Source: Paraplanobispora siamensis | GTDB lineage: Bacteria; Actinomycetota; Actinomycetes; Streptosporangiales; Streptosporangiaceae | Direction of reading: 5' to 3' | DNA length: 64,000 nt | NCBI RefSeq assembly: GCF_016863175.1 | Contig: NZ_BOOJ01000023.1 | Coordinates: forward strand, 62,001 to 126,000 | Part shown: positions 39,190 to 46,355 of the stretch, piece by piece | Position numbering within the stretch: position 1 is the stretch's first letter | Layout: each line of letters begins with the position of its first letter | Translations under genes and position numbers: made by a program | Notes under the pieces: model-generated | Databases searched by the model: none | Told to the model about the DNA's origin: nothing | The model's input: only the letters and a program-made list of their open reading frames with translations

Positions 39190-40101
39190 ATGCCGACCGC
39201 AGTAGCGGCTTCCGCCCCCTCCCAAGCACCGGGGGGTGCGGCGTGGCGGGGGACGGGGCTGGCGAGTCTCGGGGTGCTGGCGTTCTCGGGGTCGCTTCCG
39301 GCGACGGCCTTCGCGATGGAGGGGTTCGACCCCTACCTGGTGGCGATCGGGCGGGCGGTGGTGGCCGCGGTGGCGGCGCTGGTGGTCCTCGTGGCGGCCG
39401 GGGCGCCGATCCTGCCGCCCCGGGCCCATCTGAGGTCCTATCTCGTCATCGTGGCCGGGGTGGTCTTCGGGTTCCCCGTCTTCAGCGGGCTCGCGCTCGA
39501 CTCCGGGACGAGCACCTCGCACGCCGCCGTGGTCGTCGGGCTGCTGCCCGCCGCGACCGCGGCCTGCGCGGTGCTGCGGACCGGGGAGCGACCGAGGCCG
39601 CTGTTCTGGGTGGCCTGCGCGCTCGGGGCCGCCTCCGTCACGGTCTTCACCCTCACCCGGGGCGGCGGGCACGTCACCGGGGCCGATCTGCTCATGGTCG
39701 GGGCGCTGCTGTCGGCCGCGGCCGGTTACACCGAGGGCGGGCGCCTGGCCCGTGAGACGCCGGGCTGGCGGGTGATCTCCTACGCGCTGGTGGTCGCCCT
39801 GCCGCTGACCGTCCCGGTGACCGCGGTGCTGGCACTGAGCACCGACCTGCGGCCCGGTGTGGCATCGATGGCCGGGTTCGCCTACGTGAGCCTGATCTCC
39901 ATGTTCCTGGGTTTCATCCCCTGGTACGCCGGGCTGGCCGTGGGCGGCATCGCCCGCGCGGGGCAGACCCAGCTGGCCCAGCCGCCGCTGACACTGCTGT
40001 GGGCCTGGCTCCTGCTCGGCGAGAGCGTCGGGCCGGTGACGATCGGGGCGGCGCTGGCCGTACTGGCATGTGTGGCCATGACGCAGCGGGCACGCTCTTG
40101 A
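39190..40101 (+). CDS. EamA/DMT-family transporter
   Basis: From ATG 39190 the product is a 303-residue protein with about ten hydrophobic helices in the two-repeat EamA arrangement: GLASLGVLAFSGSLPATAFAM opens the first half and LLMVGALLSAAAGYTEGGRLA the second; LAQPPLTLLWAWLLLGESVGPVTIGAAL is the classic family C-terminus. EamA proteins export amino acids or small metabolites. An in-frame ATG at 39166 would add eight residues, but it overlaps the divergent start codon. Confidence 0.88.
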   Translation: MPTAVAASAPSQAPGGAAWRGTGLASLGVLAFSGSLPATAFAMEGFDPYLVAIGRAVVAAVAALVVLVAAGAPILPPRAHLRSYLVIVAGVVFGFPVFSGLALDSGTSTSHAAVVVGLLPAATAACAVLRTGERPRPLFWVACALGAASVTVFTLTRGGGHVTGADLLMVGALLSAAAGYTEGGRLARETPGWRVISYALVVALPLTVPVTAVLALSTDLRPGVASMAGFAYVSLISMFLGFIPWYAGLAVGGIARAGQTQLAQPPLTLLWAWLLLGESVGPVTIGAALAVLACVAMTQRARS

Positions 40102-40157
40102 AAGATGTGACATCCGGAGGCAGTGTGTGAGCTAACGGTGTCACAAAGGGGTGGGAC

Positions 40158-41180
40158 ATGGCGGACCTGACGATTCCCGACGGCGGTTTCTGGCCGGCTC
40201 CGGAGATCCCGCAGCCCAACATCTATCCGATGGAGTGGCGGGTCGAGACCGCCAAGCTCGCGGCGATCTACGAGAAGTCCAAGCGCATGCTCTGGAACCC
40301 CGCCGACCTGCCCTGGGACGGCCTCGACCCCGCCGACTTCACCGTCGAGCAGCGTCTGGGGATCATGTACTGGTTCTCCGTGCTGGCCAACTTCGACGCC
40401 TCCGGCCCGGCGGTCTTCGCCCGGGCCACCATCCAGGCGTTCGAGAAGCACGAGGAGGACCCGGTCAGGAAGTGCTTCTTCTCGATCACCCGGGACGAGA
40501 TGAACCACGAGGAGTGCTGCCAGCGCGCCATCGCCAGGCTCTGGCCGGGCGGGCCGCTCGACTGGACCCCGCGCACCGACCTGGAGAAGGCGGCGCACAA
40601 CAACATCGGCTGGCTGTACCACAACGGCGGCCGCTACTGGACGGGCTACAACACCGCGGTCGGCAAGTACACCCTCCCGGTGCTGTTCACCAGTTTCATG
40701 ATGGGCGAGATGGCGGCCTCGACCCTCTTCCGCGGCATGGCCACCGGCACGCGGCACCCGGTCTTCGGCGAGATGTTCCAGCGCATCGGCCGCGACGAGT
40801 CGCGTCACCTGCAGATCTGCATGACCATCCTGGAGAACGAGTGGCCCGGCCTCACCGACGATACCCGCTCGCTCATCACCCGCCAGCTCCGCGCCGGGTT
40901 CGTCTTCCTGTCCATGATCCTCTGGGAGCCGCCGGGCGGCTTCTGGGAGCTTCCGCCGTACTTCATGAACAACCACCGCGTCCTGATGGACCACGCCCGC
41001 GAAGGCGGCCTCGGCGTGCTCTCCTATGAGGAGCAGGCCGAGAACTGGCGGGTCGCCATGGCCCGCATCCGCACGATCGTGGAACGCTGGGGCATCGAGT
41101 TCCCGGCGATCCCCGAGCTCGACATCGAGGGCGTGGACGTCGACATCCTCGACCCCGAGGACATCATCCCGGTGTTCTAG
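40158..41180 (+). CDS. ferritin-like diiron-carboxylate protein
   Basis: A 340-residue helical protein with two E-x-x-H metal motifs: RDEMNHEEC at about residue 114 and RDESRHLQ at about 213, plus upstream Glu in AFEKHEEDP. This fits the ferritin-like fold of R2-like oxidases and related diiron oxygenases (two EXXH pairs plus Glu ligands). It is probably an oxygen-dependent enzyme; the substrate is unknown. AAAGGGGTGGGAC precedes the ATG. It is the last gene before the GntR-rich element. Confidence 0.72.
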   Translation: MADLTIPDGGFWPAPEIPQPNIYPMEWRVETAKLAAIYEKSKRMLWNPADLPWDGLDPADFTVEQRLGIMYWFSVLANFDASGPAVFARATIQAFEKHEEDPVRKCFFSITRDEMNHEECCQRAIARLWPGGPLDWTPRTDLEKAAHNNIGWLYHNGGRYWTGYNTAVGKYTLPVLFTSFMMGEMAASTLFRGMATGTRHPVFGEMFQRIGRDESRHLQICMTILENEWPGLTDDTRSLITRQLRAGFVFLSMILWEPPGGFWELPPYFMNNHRVLMDHAREGGLGVLSYEEQAENWRVAMARIRTIVERWGIEFPAIPELDIEGVDVDILDPEDIIPVF

Positions 41181-41311
41181 GCGCCCTGGCAGGGAGATCG
41201 ACAGAGGCTCTGAACTGGAAAAAGATGCCTCATGGTGTCTCACCGTGTCGCATGTTGTCGCCCGATCATGACGCATGCCTGACGCACGACGCCTGACGCA
41301 CGCCATAGCGA

Positions 41312-41327
41312 TCACCTAGACAGGTGA
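41312..41327. promoter_or_regulatory. inverted repeat TCACCT-AGAC-AGGTGA
   Basis: Six-base arms are separated by AGAC; the same ACCT/AGGT half-sites recur around both short GntR genes. TCACCTAG occurs again at 41369-41376, and TAGACAGGTG (41317-41326) is repeated at 41956-41965, so the short GntR gene at 41470 is flanked by identical ten-base words. The gap from 41181 to 41469 shows no gene. Confidence 0.55.
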
Positions 41328-41386
41328 CCCGACCGGAACCGACGAAGGGGTAGACCGCAAAATGGGGATCACCTAGGATCGTTCCA

Positions 41387-41430
41387 CTCCGGCCGCGGAC
41401 GGGGAGTCGCCCTCGCCTCCGCGGCCGGAG
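41387..41430 (-). terminator. terminator downstream of the first GntR gene
   Basis: CTCCGGCCGCGGA (41387-41399) pairs perfectly with TCCGCGGCCGGAG (41418-41430) over an 18-base loop, 39 bases after the end of the minus-strand GntR gene at 41470. Confidence 0.65.
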
Positions 41431-41469
41431 ACGAACCGGCCCTCGCCTCTCCAGAGCGGGGGCCGTTCG

Positions 41470-41922
41470 TCATTCCGCGACCCGGATCTCCGCCTCGTCC
41501 CCCGGCAGAACCTCCGTCTGCCCATCGGGCCACTCGACCACGAGCACCCACACGCCCTCGCCGATCTCCATCGTGGTGCGCTCGGCCTCGGTCGCCGGCC
41601 GCGTGATGACCCGCATCCCGGGCTCCAGGGCCACGCTCGTGACCGCGCGGGCCCGTACGTAGGTCCCGCGCCCCGGCACGGTGCGCACCAGGCCCAGATC
41701 GGCCAGGAGTGCGATCGCCCGCCGTACGGTGTCGCGGGCCACGCCGAACTCCTGCTGCAGGTGGGTCTCCGAGGGGAGCGGCCGGCGCGGTGCGAGGCGC
41801 CCGGCGTCGATCTCCTCGCGCAGCGCGTCGGCGACCTGGCGGTAGACCGGCGTCTCGGAATGATGATCAATCTCGCGCACGCCCGACACCGTATGGTGAT
41901 CAACGTCCGCCCCTACCGGCAC
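41470..41922 (-). CDS. short GntR-family regulator with mini-UTRA tail (1)
   Basis: The 150-residue protein has a GntR winged helix: PVYRQVADALREEIDAGRLAP, PLPSETHLQQEFGVARDTVRRAIALLADLGLVRTVPGRGTYV. The roughly 55-residue tail contains RPATEAERTTMEIGEGVWVLVVE, which resembles the end of a UTRA effector domain (compare RPATESERELLRLDEGEWVLVL in the gene at 44236), but most of UTRA is missing. The start is uncertain: GTG 41922 or later GTG codons; no ribosome site is clear, so it may be leaderless. Confidence 0.85.
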   Translation of the reverse strand: MPVGADVDHHTVSGVREIDHHSETPVYRQVADALREEIDAGRLAPRRPLPSETHLQQEFGVARDTVRRAIALLADLGLVRTVPGRGTYVRARAVTSVALEPGMRVITRPATEAERTTMEIGEGVWVLVVEWPDGQTEVLPGDEAEIRVAE

Positions 41923-41948
41923 CTACCGGGGCGCGGTCTACTGCGGAC

Positions 41949-41965
41949 AGGTGCATAGACAGGTG
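41949..41965. promoter_or_regulatory. paired AGGTG half-sites upstream of the first GntR gene
   Basis: AGGTG occurs at 41949 and 41961, 12 bases apart, and the second copy is part of TAGACAGGTG. GGTG-TG-CACC at 41962-41971 gives a small dyad. The location between the divergent GntR gene and lipoprotein gene suits an autoregulatory operator (inferred). Confidence 0.45.
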
Positions 41966-42045
41966 TGCACCACGCCGTGTCAGGGCAACCGGGTGAGCAC
42001 CCGAGGCGTCCACTGACGGTCCCGACCTCATCGCCAGGAGTCACC

Positions 42046-42426
42046 ATGCGCCGAGCTGCCCTCGCCCTGACCGCCCTGCTGGCCGCCGCGGCGTGCTCCT
42101 CCCCGGTGGCCGGCCCCGCCGTACCGTCGTCCGCGCCGCCCGTCGACGACGGCGTGCGCACCGTCGTCTATCGCGTCACCGGCTCGGCCCCCACCGCCAG
42201 TCTCACCGTGCAGTCGGCCACCGGCACCGAACAGGACACCGCCGCGACCCTGCCCATCGAGCTGGCTTACGAGGTGCCGGCGGGCGGGTTCGTCGCCGTC
42301 TCGGCGCAGAACAACGACTCCTCCGGTGACGTCACCTGCTCGATCAGCGTGGACGGCACCGTAATCAGCGAGAACAGTGGGGTCGGCGGGTATGCCATCG
42401 CCTCCTGTAGCGGCACCGCCGACTGA
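42046..42426 (+). CDS. MmpS-like secreted lipoprotein
   Basis: The 126-residue product has a signal peptide MRRAALALTALLAAAAC ending at a probable lipobox Cys (C17; the preceding residues are all Ala, so the box is not ideal). The mature part, VVYRVTGSAPTASLTVQSATGTEQ...VAVSAQNNDSSGDVTCSISVDGTVI...YAIASC, follows the MmpS/immunoglobulin-like pattern with two Cys that may pair. It should sit outside the membrane. AGGAG five bases before ATG 42046. It is divergent from GntR (1). Confidence 0.75.
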   Translation: MRRAALALTALLAAAACSSPVAGPAVPSSAPPVDDGVRTVVYRVTGSAPTASLTVQSATGTEQDTAATLPIELAYEVPAGGFVAVSAQNNDSSGDVTCSISVDGTVISENSGVGGYAIASCSGTAD

Positions 42427-42498
42427 AGATCGGCGATCGGCCCGCCGCGGGGCGGCCGCTCTGCCAGAATGGTGACGCTCGTCCGGACATGTCATATC

Positions 42499-42536
42499 GA
42501 AGGGCCCGCCGTCTTCCCCTGAGCGGCGGGTCCTTC
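42499..42536. terminator. bidirectional terminator between lipoprotein and second GntR gene
   Basis: GAAGGGCCCGCCG pairs with CGGCGGGTCCTTC (one G-U) over a 12-base loop, between the ends of two convergent genes. Confidence 0.7.
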
Positions 42537-42543
42537 GCATGTA

Positions 42544-42939
42544 TCAGGGGATGTGCACCTCGGTCGCGTCCGCCGGCAGGACCTCCACCCGGCCGCCCGG
42601 GTGCTCGACGACCAGGACGGGCACGTCGTCGGCGAGCTCGAGCTCGGCGCGCTCGACGTCGGTCGGCATCCGGGCGATGATCCGCATGCCGGACTCCGGG
42701 GCGACGGTCGTGACGGTGACCTGCCGGACGAAGCTGCCGCGGTTGCGCACGGTGTAGACGATCCCGAGGTCGCGCAGGTGGCTCATGGCCTGCAGCACGG
42801 TGTTGCGGGCGACGCCGTACTCCTGCTCGAGGTGCGTGACGGTCGGCAGGCGCCGGCGGTAGGTGCCGTCCTCGATGCGCTCCCGGATGGCGGCGGCGAT
42901 CTGCTGATACACCGGCAGCTCCGACTCTGCGTCGATCAT
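42544..42939 (-). CDS. short GntR-family regulator with mini-UTRA tail (2)
   Basis: A 131-residue relative of the gene at 41470: winged helix LPVYQQIAAAIRERIEDGTY and LPTVTHLEQEYGVARNTVLQAMSHLRDLGIVYTVRNRGSFV, then the same kind of tail, ESGMRIIARMPTDVERAELELADDVPVLVVEHPGGRVEVLPAD. Alignment with the first short GntR runs from end to end. ATG 42939 starts directly at the HTH. The region upstream carries several ACCT/AGGT half-sites. Confidence 0.85.
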   Translation of the reverse strand: MIDAESELPVYQQIAAAIRERIEDGTYRRRLPTVTHLEQEYGVARNTVLQAMSHLRDLGIVYTVRNRGSFVRQVTVTTVAPESGMRIIARMPTDVERAELELADDVPVLVVEHPGGRVEVLPADATEVHIP

Positions 42940-42948
42940 GGTTCGACG

Positions 42949-43027
42949 CTAGGTGTAGGGATCGTCAGGTCACGATCCCACTCGACTCACGTGGTGATAC
43001 CTAAGTCGTTACCTGACGTCACCTAAG
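42949..43027. promoter_or_regulatory. cluster of ACCT/AGGT half-sites upstream of second GntR gene
   Basis: CTAGGTG (42949), AGGT (42967), ACCTAAG (42999), ACCT (43011) and ACCTAAG (43021) lie in a row; the last three are 12 and 10 bases apart, close to one helical turn. The core is the same as the TCACCTAG/AGGTGA sites near 41312 and 41369. A shared operator read by both short GntR proteins is inferred. Confidence 0.5.
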
Positions 43028-43070
43028 CCATCACATAGTCTACTGACGAGTAGGGGCGTAGCCTCCCGCT

Positions 43071-43277
43071 ATGACGGATGGTGACCTCTCCGCCCTCGCC
43101 CGTGACTACCCCGGCTGGACGTTCTGGCGCTCGCGCTCCGCCGAGGGGCGGCTCGGCGACTACTACGCCACCCGGGGCGGCTTCACCCCCGAGCCGCGCA
43201 CTCTCGCCGCCGGCAGCGTCACCGAGCTGACCGCCCTCCTGCAGCAGGCCGAGGTCGAGCCGGTGAGTCCATCGTGA
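43071..43277 (+). CDS. small hypothetical protein (68 aa)
   Basis: MTDGDLSALARDYPGWTFWRSRSAEGRLGDYYATRGGF: short Trp/Tyr-containing proteins of this type are common in actinobacterial mobile regions (recognition by eye, function unknown). It is probably soluble and has no Cys. The stop overlaps the next small gene as GTGA, so the two are coupled. It is divergent from GntR (2), with the half-site cluster between. Confidence 0.6.
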   Translation: MTDGDLSALARDYPGWTFWRSRSAEGRLGDYYATRGGFTPEPRTLAAGSVTELTALLQQAEVEPVSPS

Positions 43278-43423
43278 CCGCCGAGCCGACGTGCAGCGCC
43301 TGCGGACTGCCGGTCCAGCGCACGCTGACGGTGAACGGCTGGCAGTGGGTGGCGCTGCAGATCCGCATCCCGGATCCGCGTCGCTACTGCTGCCCGGGGA
43401 CCGCGACCCCGCACGTGCACTGA
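43274..43423 (+). CDS. small Cys-rich protein (49 aa)
   Basis: The GTG overlaps the stop of the preceding gene. The frame starts VTAEPTCSACGLPVQRTLT and ends RRYCCPGTATPHVH: four Cys and two His in 49 residues, arranged as CxxC and CC...H-x-H, suggesting a small zinc-binding fold. It ends 11 bases before a terminator hairpin, which supports a real two-gene unit. Confidence 0.55.
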   Translation: MTAEPTCSACGLPVQRTLTVNGWQWVALQIRIPDPRRYCCPGTATPHVH

Positions 43424-43434
43424 GCCCACACGCC

Positions 43435-43468
43435 AGACGGCCCGCACCGGAGGGGGCGCGGGCCGTCT
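43435..43468. terminator. terminator between convergent small-gene unit and GntR-UTRA gene
   Basis: AGACGGCCCGC and GCGGGCCGTCT form a perfect 11-base-pair stem over a 12-base loop, with AGACGG starting 12 bases after the 49-aa gene and 15 bases short of the minus-strand stop at 43483. Confidence 0.75.
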
Positions 43469-43482
43469 TCGCGTCTCGGCCG

Positions 43483-44211
43483 TCACTCGCTGGCGGGGAC
43501 GTCCTGCTCGTACACCAGCTCGTACAGGTGGCCCGGCTTGACGAGGACGGAAGCCTCCACCGGCCGCTCGTCATCGGAGTAGATCACCCGGAACTGCCTG
43601 ATCACCGACACCCCCTGCGGGATCTCCAGCTCTTCGGCCTCCAGCGTGGTCGGCGGCCGGACCGACAGCCGGTCAACCATCCTGCGCTCGGGGTACCCGA
43701 GTTCGGCCAGCACGCGCGGCGCCCCGCCCCGGATCTTCCCCGGCGCGGCGAGCGCGCTCCCGGCCGCGATCGACGCCGGATAGTACGACCACGACAGCTC
43801 GACCGGCTCGCCGTCGAGCAGCAGGAGCCGGCGGCGCAGGATCGCCGTCTGGCCGTCCTCGAGCTCGAGCGCCTGGGCGACGTCGACCGGCGCTGCCGCC
43901 GCGGCGTCCACCTCGAGCAGCTGGTAGCTGTAGCCGCCCGGGGACGGCGCGAAGTACGCCGAGACGTCCACGCTTCTGGCGCGCCGGGGTCGTACGTATA
44001 CGCCCTTGCCGGCGTGCCCCTCGAGGTAGCCCTCCGTCTTGAGCATGCCGACGGCGTTCTGAATGGTCGCCGGCGGAACCCCGTAGGTTTCCGCCAGCTG
44101 CCGTGTGGACGGGAGCTGAGCTCCTGGTGCGAGAGTGCCGGACATGATCTGTGCGCGCAGCTCGGCGGCGACCTTCAGGTACGGATGCCTATCGTCCGGT
44201 GTTCTCGCCAA
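43483..44211 (-). CDS. GntR/HutC-family regulator with full UTRA domain
   Basis: The 242-residue protein has the winged helix (HPYLKVAAELRAQIMSGTLAPGAQLPSTRQLAETYGVPPATIQNAVGMLKTEGYLE) and a complete UTRA effector domain (residues about 95-235: LELEDGQTAILRRRLLLLDGEPVELSWSYYPASIA...). This is the architecture of KorSA/TraR repressors of Streptomyces conjugative elements (known). TTG 44211 with AAGGAG five bases upstream sets the start. It lies 24 bases after the UTRA-only gene and is probably co-transcribed with it. Confidence 0.88.
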   Translation of the reverse strand: MARTPDDRHPYLKVAAELRAQIMSGTLAPGAQLPSTRQLAETYGVPPATIQNAVGMLKTEGYLEGHAGKGVYVRPRRARSVDVSAYFAPSPGGYSYQLLEVDAAAAAPVDVAQALELEDGQTAILRRRLLLLDGEPVELSWSYYPASIAAGSALAAPGKIRGGAPRVLAELGYPERRMVDRLSVRPPTTLEAEELEIPQGVSVIRQFRVIYSDDERPVEASVLVKPGHLYELVYEQDVPASE

Positions 44212-44235
44212 GGCTTCTCCTTCTTCGGGGGTTCG

Positions 44236-44772
44236 TCAGACCGACATCTCGTAGCGCATGTGACGGCCTCGCGCGATCATCGTCATCGTCGCGGCCTCGA
44301 ACGGCACGCCCTCGGCCGTGGCTGAGACGCGCGTCAGCACGAGCACCCACTCGCCCTCGTCCAGGCGCAGCAGCTCACGCTCGCTCTCGGTGGCCGGCCG
44401 CGCGCAGACGTCCTCGATGACGCGGCGGGACTGGTAGCCGAGGTCGGCCAGCAGGGTGACGGCGCCGCCGCGGATCTTCCCTGACTCGGCGAGGCCAGTG
44501 CCGCGGGCGATGGCGGCCGGGTAGTAGGAGTCGGCGAGCTCGACGGGCTGCTCGTCGAACAGGATGGTCCGGCGACGGACGACGACGGGTTGCCCGGCCG
44601 GGACGTCGAGCGCCTCGGCGACGTCGGCCGGCGCCGGGATCTCGGCGACCTCGCGGAGCGCCTGCCGGCCGGTGCCGCCGTGCTGGGCGGCTTCCTCGGC
44701 CCAGGCGTCTTGCTGTCCGGCGGCTCGGGGGCGGACGTAGGGCGCGGAGATGCTCGTCCAGGTGTCGGACAT
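44236..44772 (-). CDS. UTRA-domain protein lacking a DNA-binding domain
   Basis: The 178-residue product is homologous to the UTRA half of the neighbour at 43483: IPAPADVAEALDVPAGQPVVVRRRTILFDEQPVELADSYYPAAIARG and GKIRGGAVTLLADLGYQSRR. The first 60 residues (MSDTWTSISAPYVRPR...) hold no winged helix. It may sense a ligand, pair with the full regulator, or act as an antirepressor (inferred). GGAGG five bases before ATG 44772 fixes the start. It is divergent from the HTH gene at 44952. Confidence 0.82.
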   Translation of the reverse strand: MSDTWTSISAPYVRPRAAGQQDAWAEEAAQHGGTGRQALREVAEIPAPADVAEALDVPAGQPVVVRRRTILFDEQPVELADSYYPAAIARGTGLAESGKIRGGAVTLLADLGYQSRRVIEDVCARPATESERELLRLDEGEWVLVLTRVSATAEGVPFEAATMTMIARGRHMRYEMSV

Positions 44773-44810
44773 GGTGACCTCCCGCTTCGGAATCTTCATC
44801 CATTTAGCAC

Positions 44811-44831
44811 CTTACTGGCCTCGGCAGTAAG
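44811..44831. promoter_or_regulatory. inverted repeat CTTACTG-N7-CAGTAAG
   Basis: Perfect seven-base arms, 39 bases upstream of the UTRA-only ATG, in the divergent region before the HTH gene. It is a likely operator for the GntR-UTRA regulator controlling its own transcript. Confidence 0.55.
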
Positions 44832-44862
44832 GCTCTGTGCGGCGTGTCGTCCCTTCATCGTA

Positions 44863-44900
44863 CAAGGAACCTTGCAGCCTTATGGATATGGCAGTACAGT
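44863..44900 (+). promoter_or_regulatory. sigma-70-like promoter with overlapping operator
   Basis: TTGCAG (44872-44877) and TACAGT (44895-44900) are separated by 17 bases, close to the HrdB consensus. CAAGG-AA-CCTTG (44863-44874) is a dyad covering the first part of the -35, so a bound repressor would block polymerase. It drives the HTH gene at 44952 and probably the genes behind it. Confidence 0.65.
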
Positions 44901-44951
44901 GCGAGTAGATCCTACAGAGCGTTGAGCTGATCCAGACACGGAGGTCCTCTC

Positions 44952-45206
44952 GTGCAGCACGAGACACAGGTGCAAGAGACGGCGGAGGAGCCTCACCGCT
45001 TCATGACCGTCCCCGAGGCCGCGAAGAAGCTGCGCGTCGCGCCGATCACGGTGTACCGGGCCGTCAGGTCGGGCGAGATGCCCGGCGTGCGGATCGGCCG
45101 CACCTACCGGGTGCCCCGTGCCTTCATCGACCGCATCGTCCAGGACGCCGAGGGCGGCATGTCCGTCGTCGTCGAGGACTACGCCGCCGCCTTCTGTGCC
45201 TCTTGA
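44952..45206 (+). CDS. helix-turn-helix protein (excisionase/BldC-like)
   Basis: The 84-residue protein has the MerR-like HTH of Xis and BldC proteins: FMTVPEAAKKLRVAPITVYRAVRSGEMPGVRIGRTYRVPRAFIDRIV. In actinomycete integrative elements such a gene often serves as recombination directionality factor, but without an integrase here a regulatory role is equally possible. GGAGG seven bases before GTG 44952. It is preceded by a strong promoter. Confidence 0.8.
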   Translation: MQHETQVQETAEEPHRFMTVPEAAKKLRVAPITVYRAVRSGEMPGVRIGRTYRVPRAFIDRIVQDAEGGMSVVVEDYAAAFCAS

Positions 45207-45280
45207 ACGCTTTGGGCCCGCCCGGTGATGACGCACCGGACAGGCCCACGATCCCCGCCCTGCAACCCCAGGAGGAGAAC

Positions 45281-45520
45281 ATGCTCCACGCTACCGCCGC
45301 CCCCGCCGGGTGCGCACCGTGGTGCACCGACCACACCGACGGATACTGCCGGCGCCCCGCCGACGGCTTCGCCGACACCTTCCTCAGCGCCACCCCCGAC
45401 GGCCCGATGGTCTTCTCCTACGCCGTCGTCCGCGACGAGCTCCCGCTCGCCGAGGCCGAGGCGTACTTCTCCGCCGGCCTCGACCTGGTCGCCGCCGCCC
45501 GGACGGGAGTGAGCGCATGA
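45281..45520 (+). CDS. small Cys/His protein (79 aa)
   Basis: Starts MLHATAAPAGCAPWCTDHTDGYCRRPADGF; the C-x3-C-x2-H...C cluster suggests a metal-binding N-terminus. The rest, VFSYAVVRDELPLAEAEAYFSAGLDLVAAA, looks like a small alpha/beta domain. Similar short WCxxH proteins accompany Streptomyces mobile elements; function unknown. AGGAGG five bases before the ATG. The stop overlaps the next start (ATGA). Confidence 0.65.
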   Translation: MLHATAAPAGCAPWCTDHTDGYCRRPADGFADTFLSATPDGPMVFSYAVVRDELPLAEAEAYFSAGLDLVAAARTGVSA

Positions 45521-45957
45521 GCACCGTCACCGAAGGCCTCACTCTCTGGCCCGTGGCCGAGCCCACCACCCCCCTCCCGGCGGTTCTCGCCTACAGCACC
45601 ACCTCGCCGTGCGAGATCAAGCTCGCGTTCATGAACGCCGGGCTGCGCGAGACCTTCGACTACTCCTTCGACCGCGACCTGCTCGCCGACGCGCTCATCG
45701 CCGACGCCGACCAGATCGTCGGCGTCGGCACCGTCCAGGCCCGGCAGGGCGAGCCCCTGGACTACCTCGTCCTGCGGCTGTGGCAGGACGACGGCACCGG
45801 CGGGGGCGAGTGGTGGGAACTGCTCGTCAGCCAGAAGCGCATCGAGGAGATCGTGCAGCAGATCTACGCGCTCGTGCCCATGGGCGCCGAGCGGGAGCTC
45901 CTCACCGCCCAGCTCGACACCGCGCTGGCCGCGATCCTGTCGGAGGCGGCCCGATGA
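45517..45957 (+). CDS. SsgA-like (SALP) protein
   Basis: The 146-residue protein shows the SsgA-family layout: LPAVLAYSTTSPCEIKLAFMNAGLRETFDYSFDRDLLADAL corresponds to the conserved Y-x-x-x-x-P-x-x-x-x-x-x-F...F-x-R-x-L-L-x-x-G/A-L pattern, followed by a beta strand region VGTVQARQGEPLDYLVLRLWQDD. SALPs guide septum and spore-wall placement in actinomycetes. A copy on mobile DNA may influence host cell division; this is inference. Coupled to both neighbours by ATGA overlaps. Confidence 0.65.
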   Translation: MSTVTEGLTLWPVAEPTTPLPAVLAYSTTSPCEIKLAFMNAGLRETFDYSFDRDLLADALIADADQIVGVGTVQARQGEPLDYLVLRLWQDDGTGGGEWWELLVSQKRIEEIVQQIYALVPMGAERELLTAQLDTALAAILSEAAR

Positions 45958-46355
45958 CCATCACCGAGATCGCCTTGACCGACGCGCACCACACGTTCCC
46001 CGGCCTGCCCGCGCAGGTCCCCGCCGCCCGTACCTGGGCGACCGCCCTCCTGCCCACCGGCCACCCGCGCCGCGACGACCTGGCGCTCATCGTCGGCGAG
46101 CTGGCCGCCAATGCCGTCCTGCACACCCGGTCCGGCGAGTTCGCCATCCAGATCCACGTCACCGAGGCCGCCGTCACGGTGACCGTCACCGACGAGGGCG
46201 CCGCCGCGAGCTCGGCCCCACGCGGGGCCGAGGAGGAGGAGTTCGGCCGCGGCCTGATCCTCGTCGCCGCGCTGGCCGACGACTACCAGGAGCACGACGG
46301 GCGGAACGGCCGTACCGTCCGCGTCCGGCTGGACCGCAACGGAGGTGTCCGGTGA
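45954..46355 (+). CDS. anti-sigma-factor-type ATPase (HATPase_c_2)
   Basis: The 133-residue protein is a small GHKL ATPase of the RsbW/anti-sigma class common in actinomycetes: DDLALIVGELAANAVLHTRSGEF is the N box and VTDEGAAASS the G1 region, with GRGLILVAALADDY as the later Gly box. It would bind ATP and possibly a sigma factor or antisigma antagonist. Coupled to the SsgA-like gene by ATGA and to the next gene by GTGA. Confidence 0.85.
   Translation: MTITEIALTDAHHTFPGLPAQVPAARTWATALLPTGHPRRDDLALIVGELAANAVLHTRSGEFAIQIHVTEAAVTVTVTDEGAAASSAPRGAEEEEFGRGLILVAALADDYQEHDGRNGRTVRVRLDRNGGVR

Noticed and set aside
45225-45512. A Thr/Pro-rich 95-codon frame parallel to the 79-aa gene
   Set aside because: It is the shifted frame of the 79-aa gene, which has the ribosome site and ATGA coupling.
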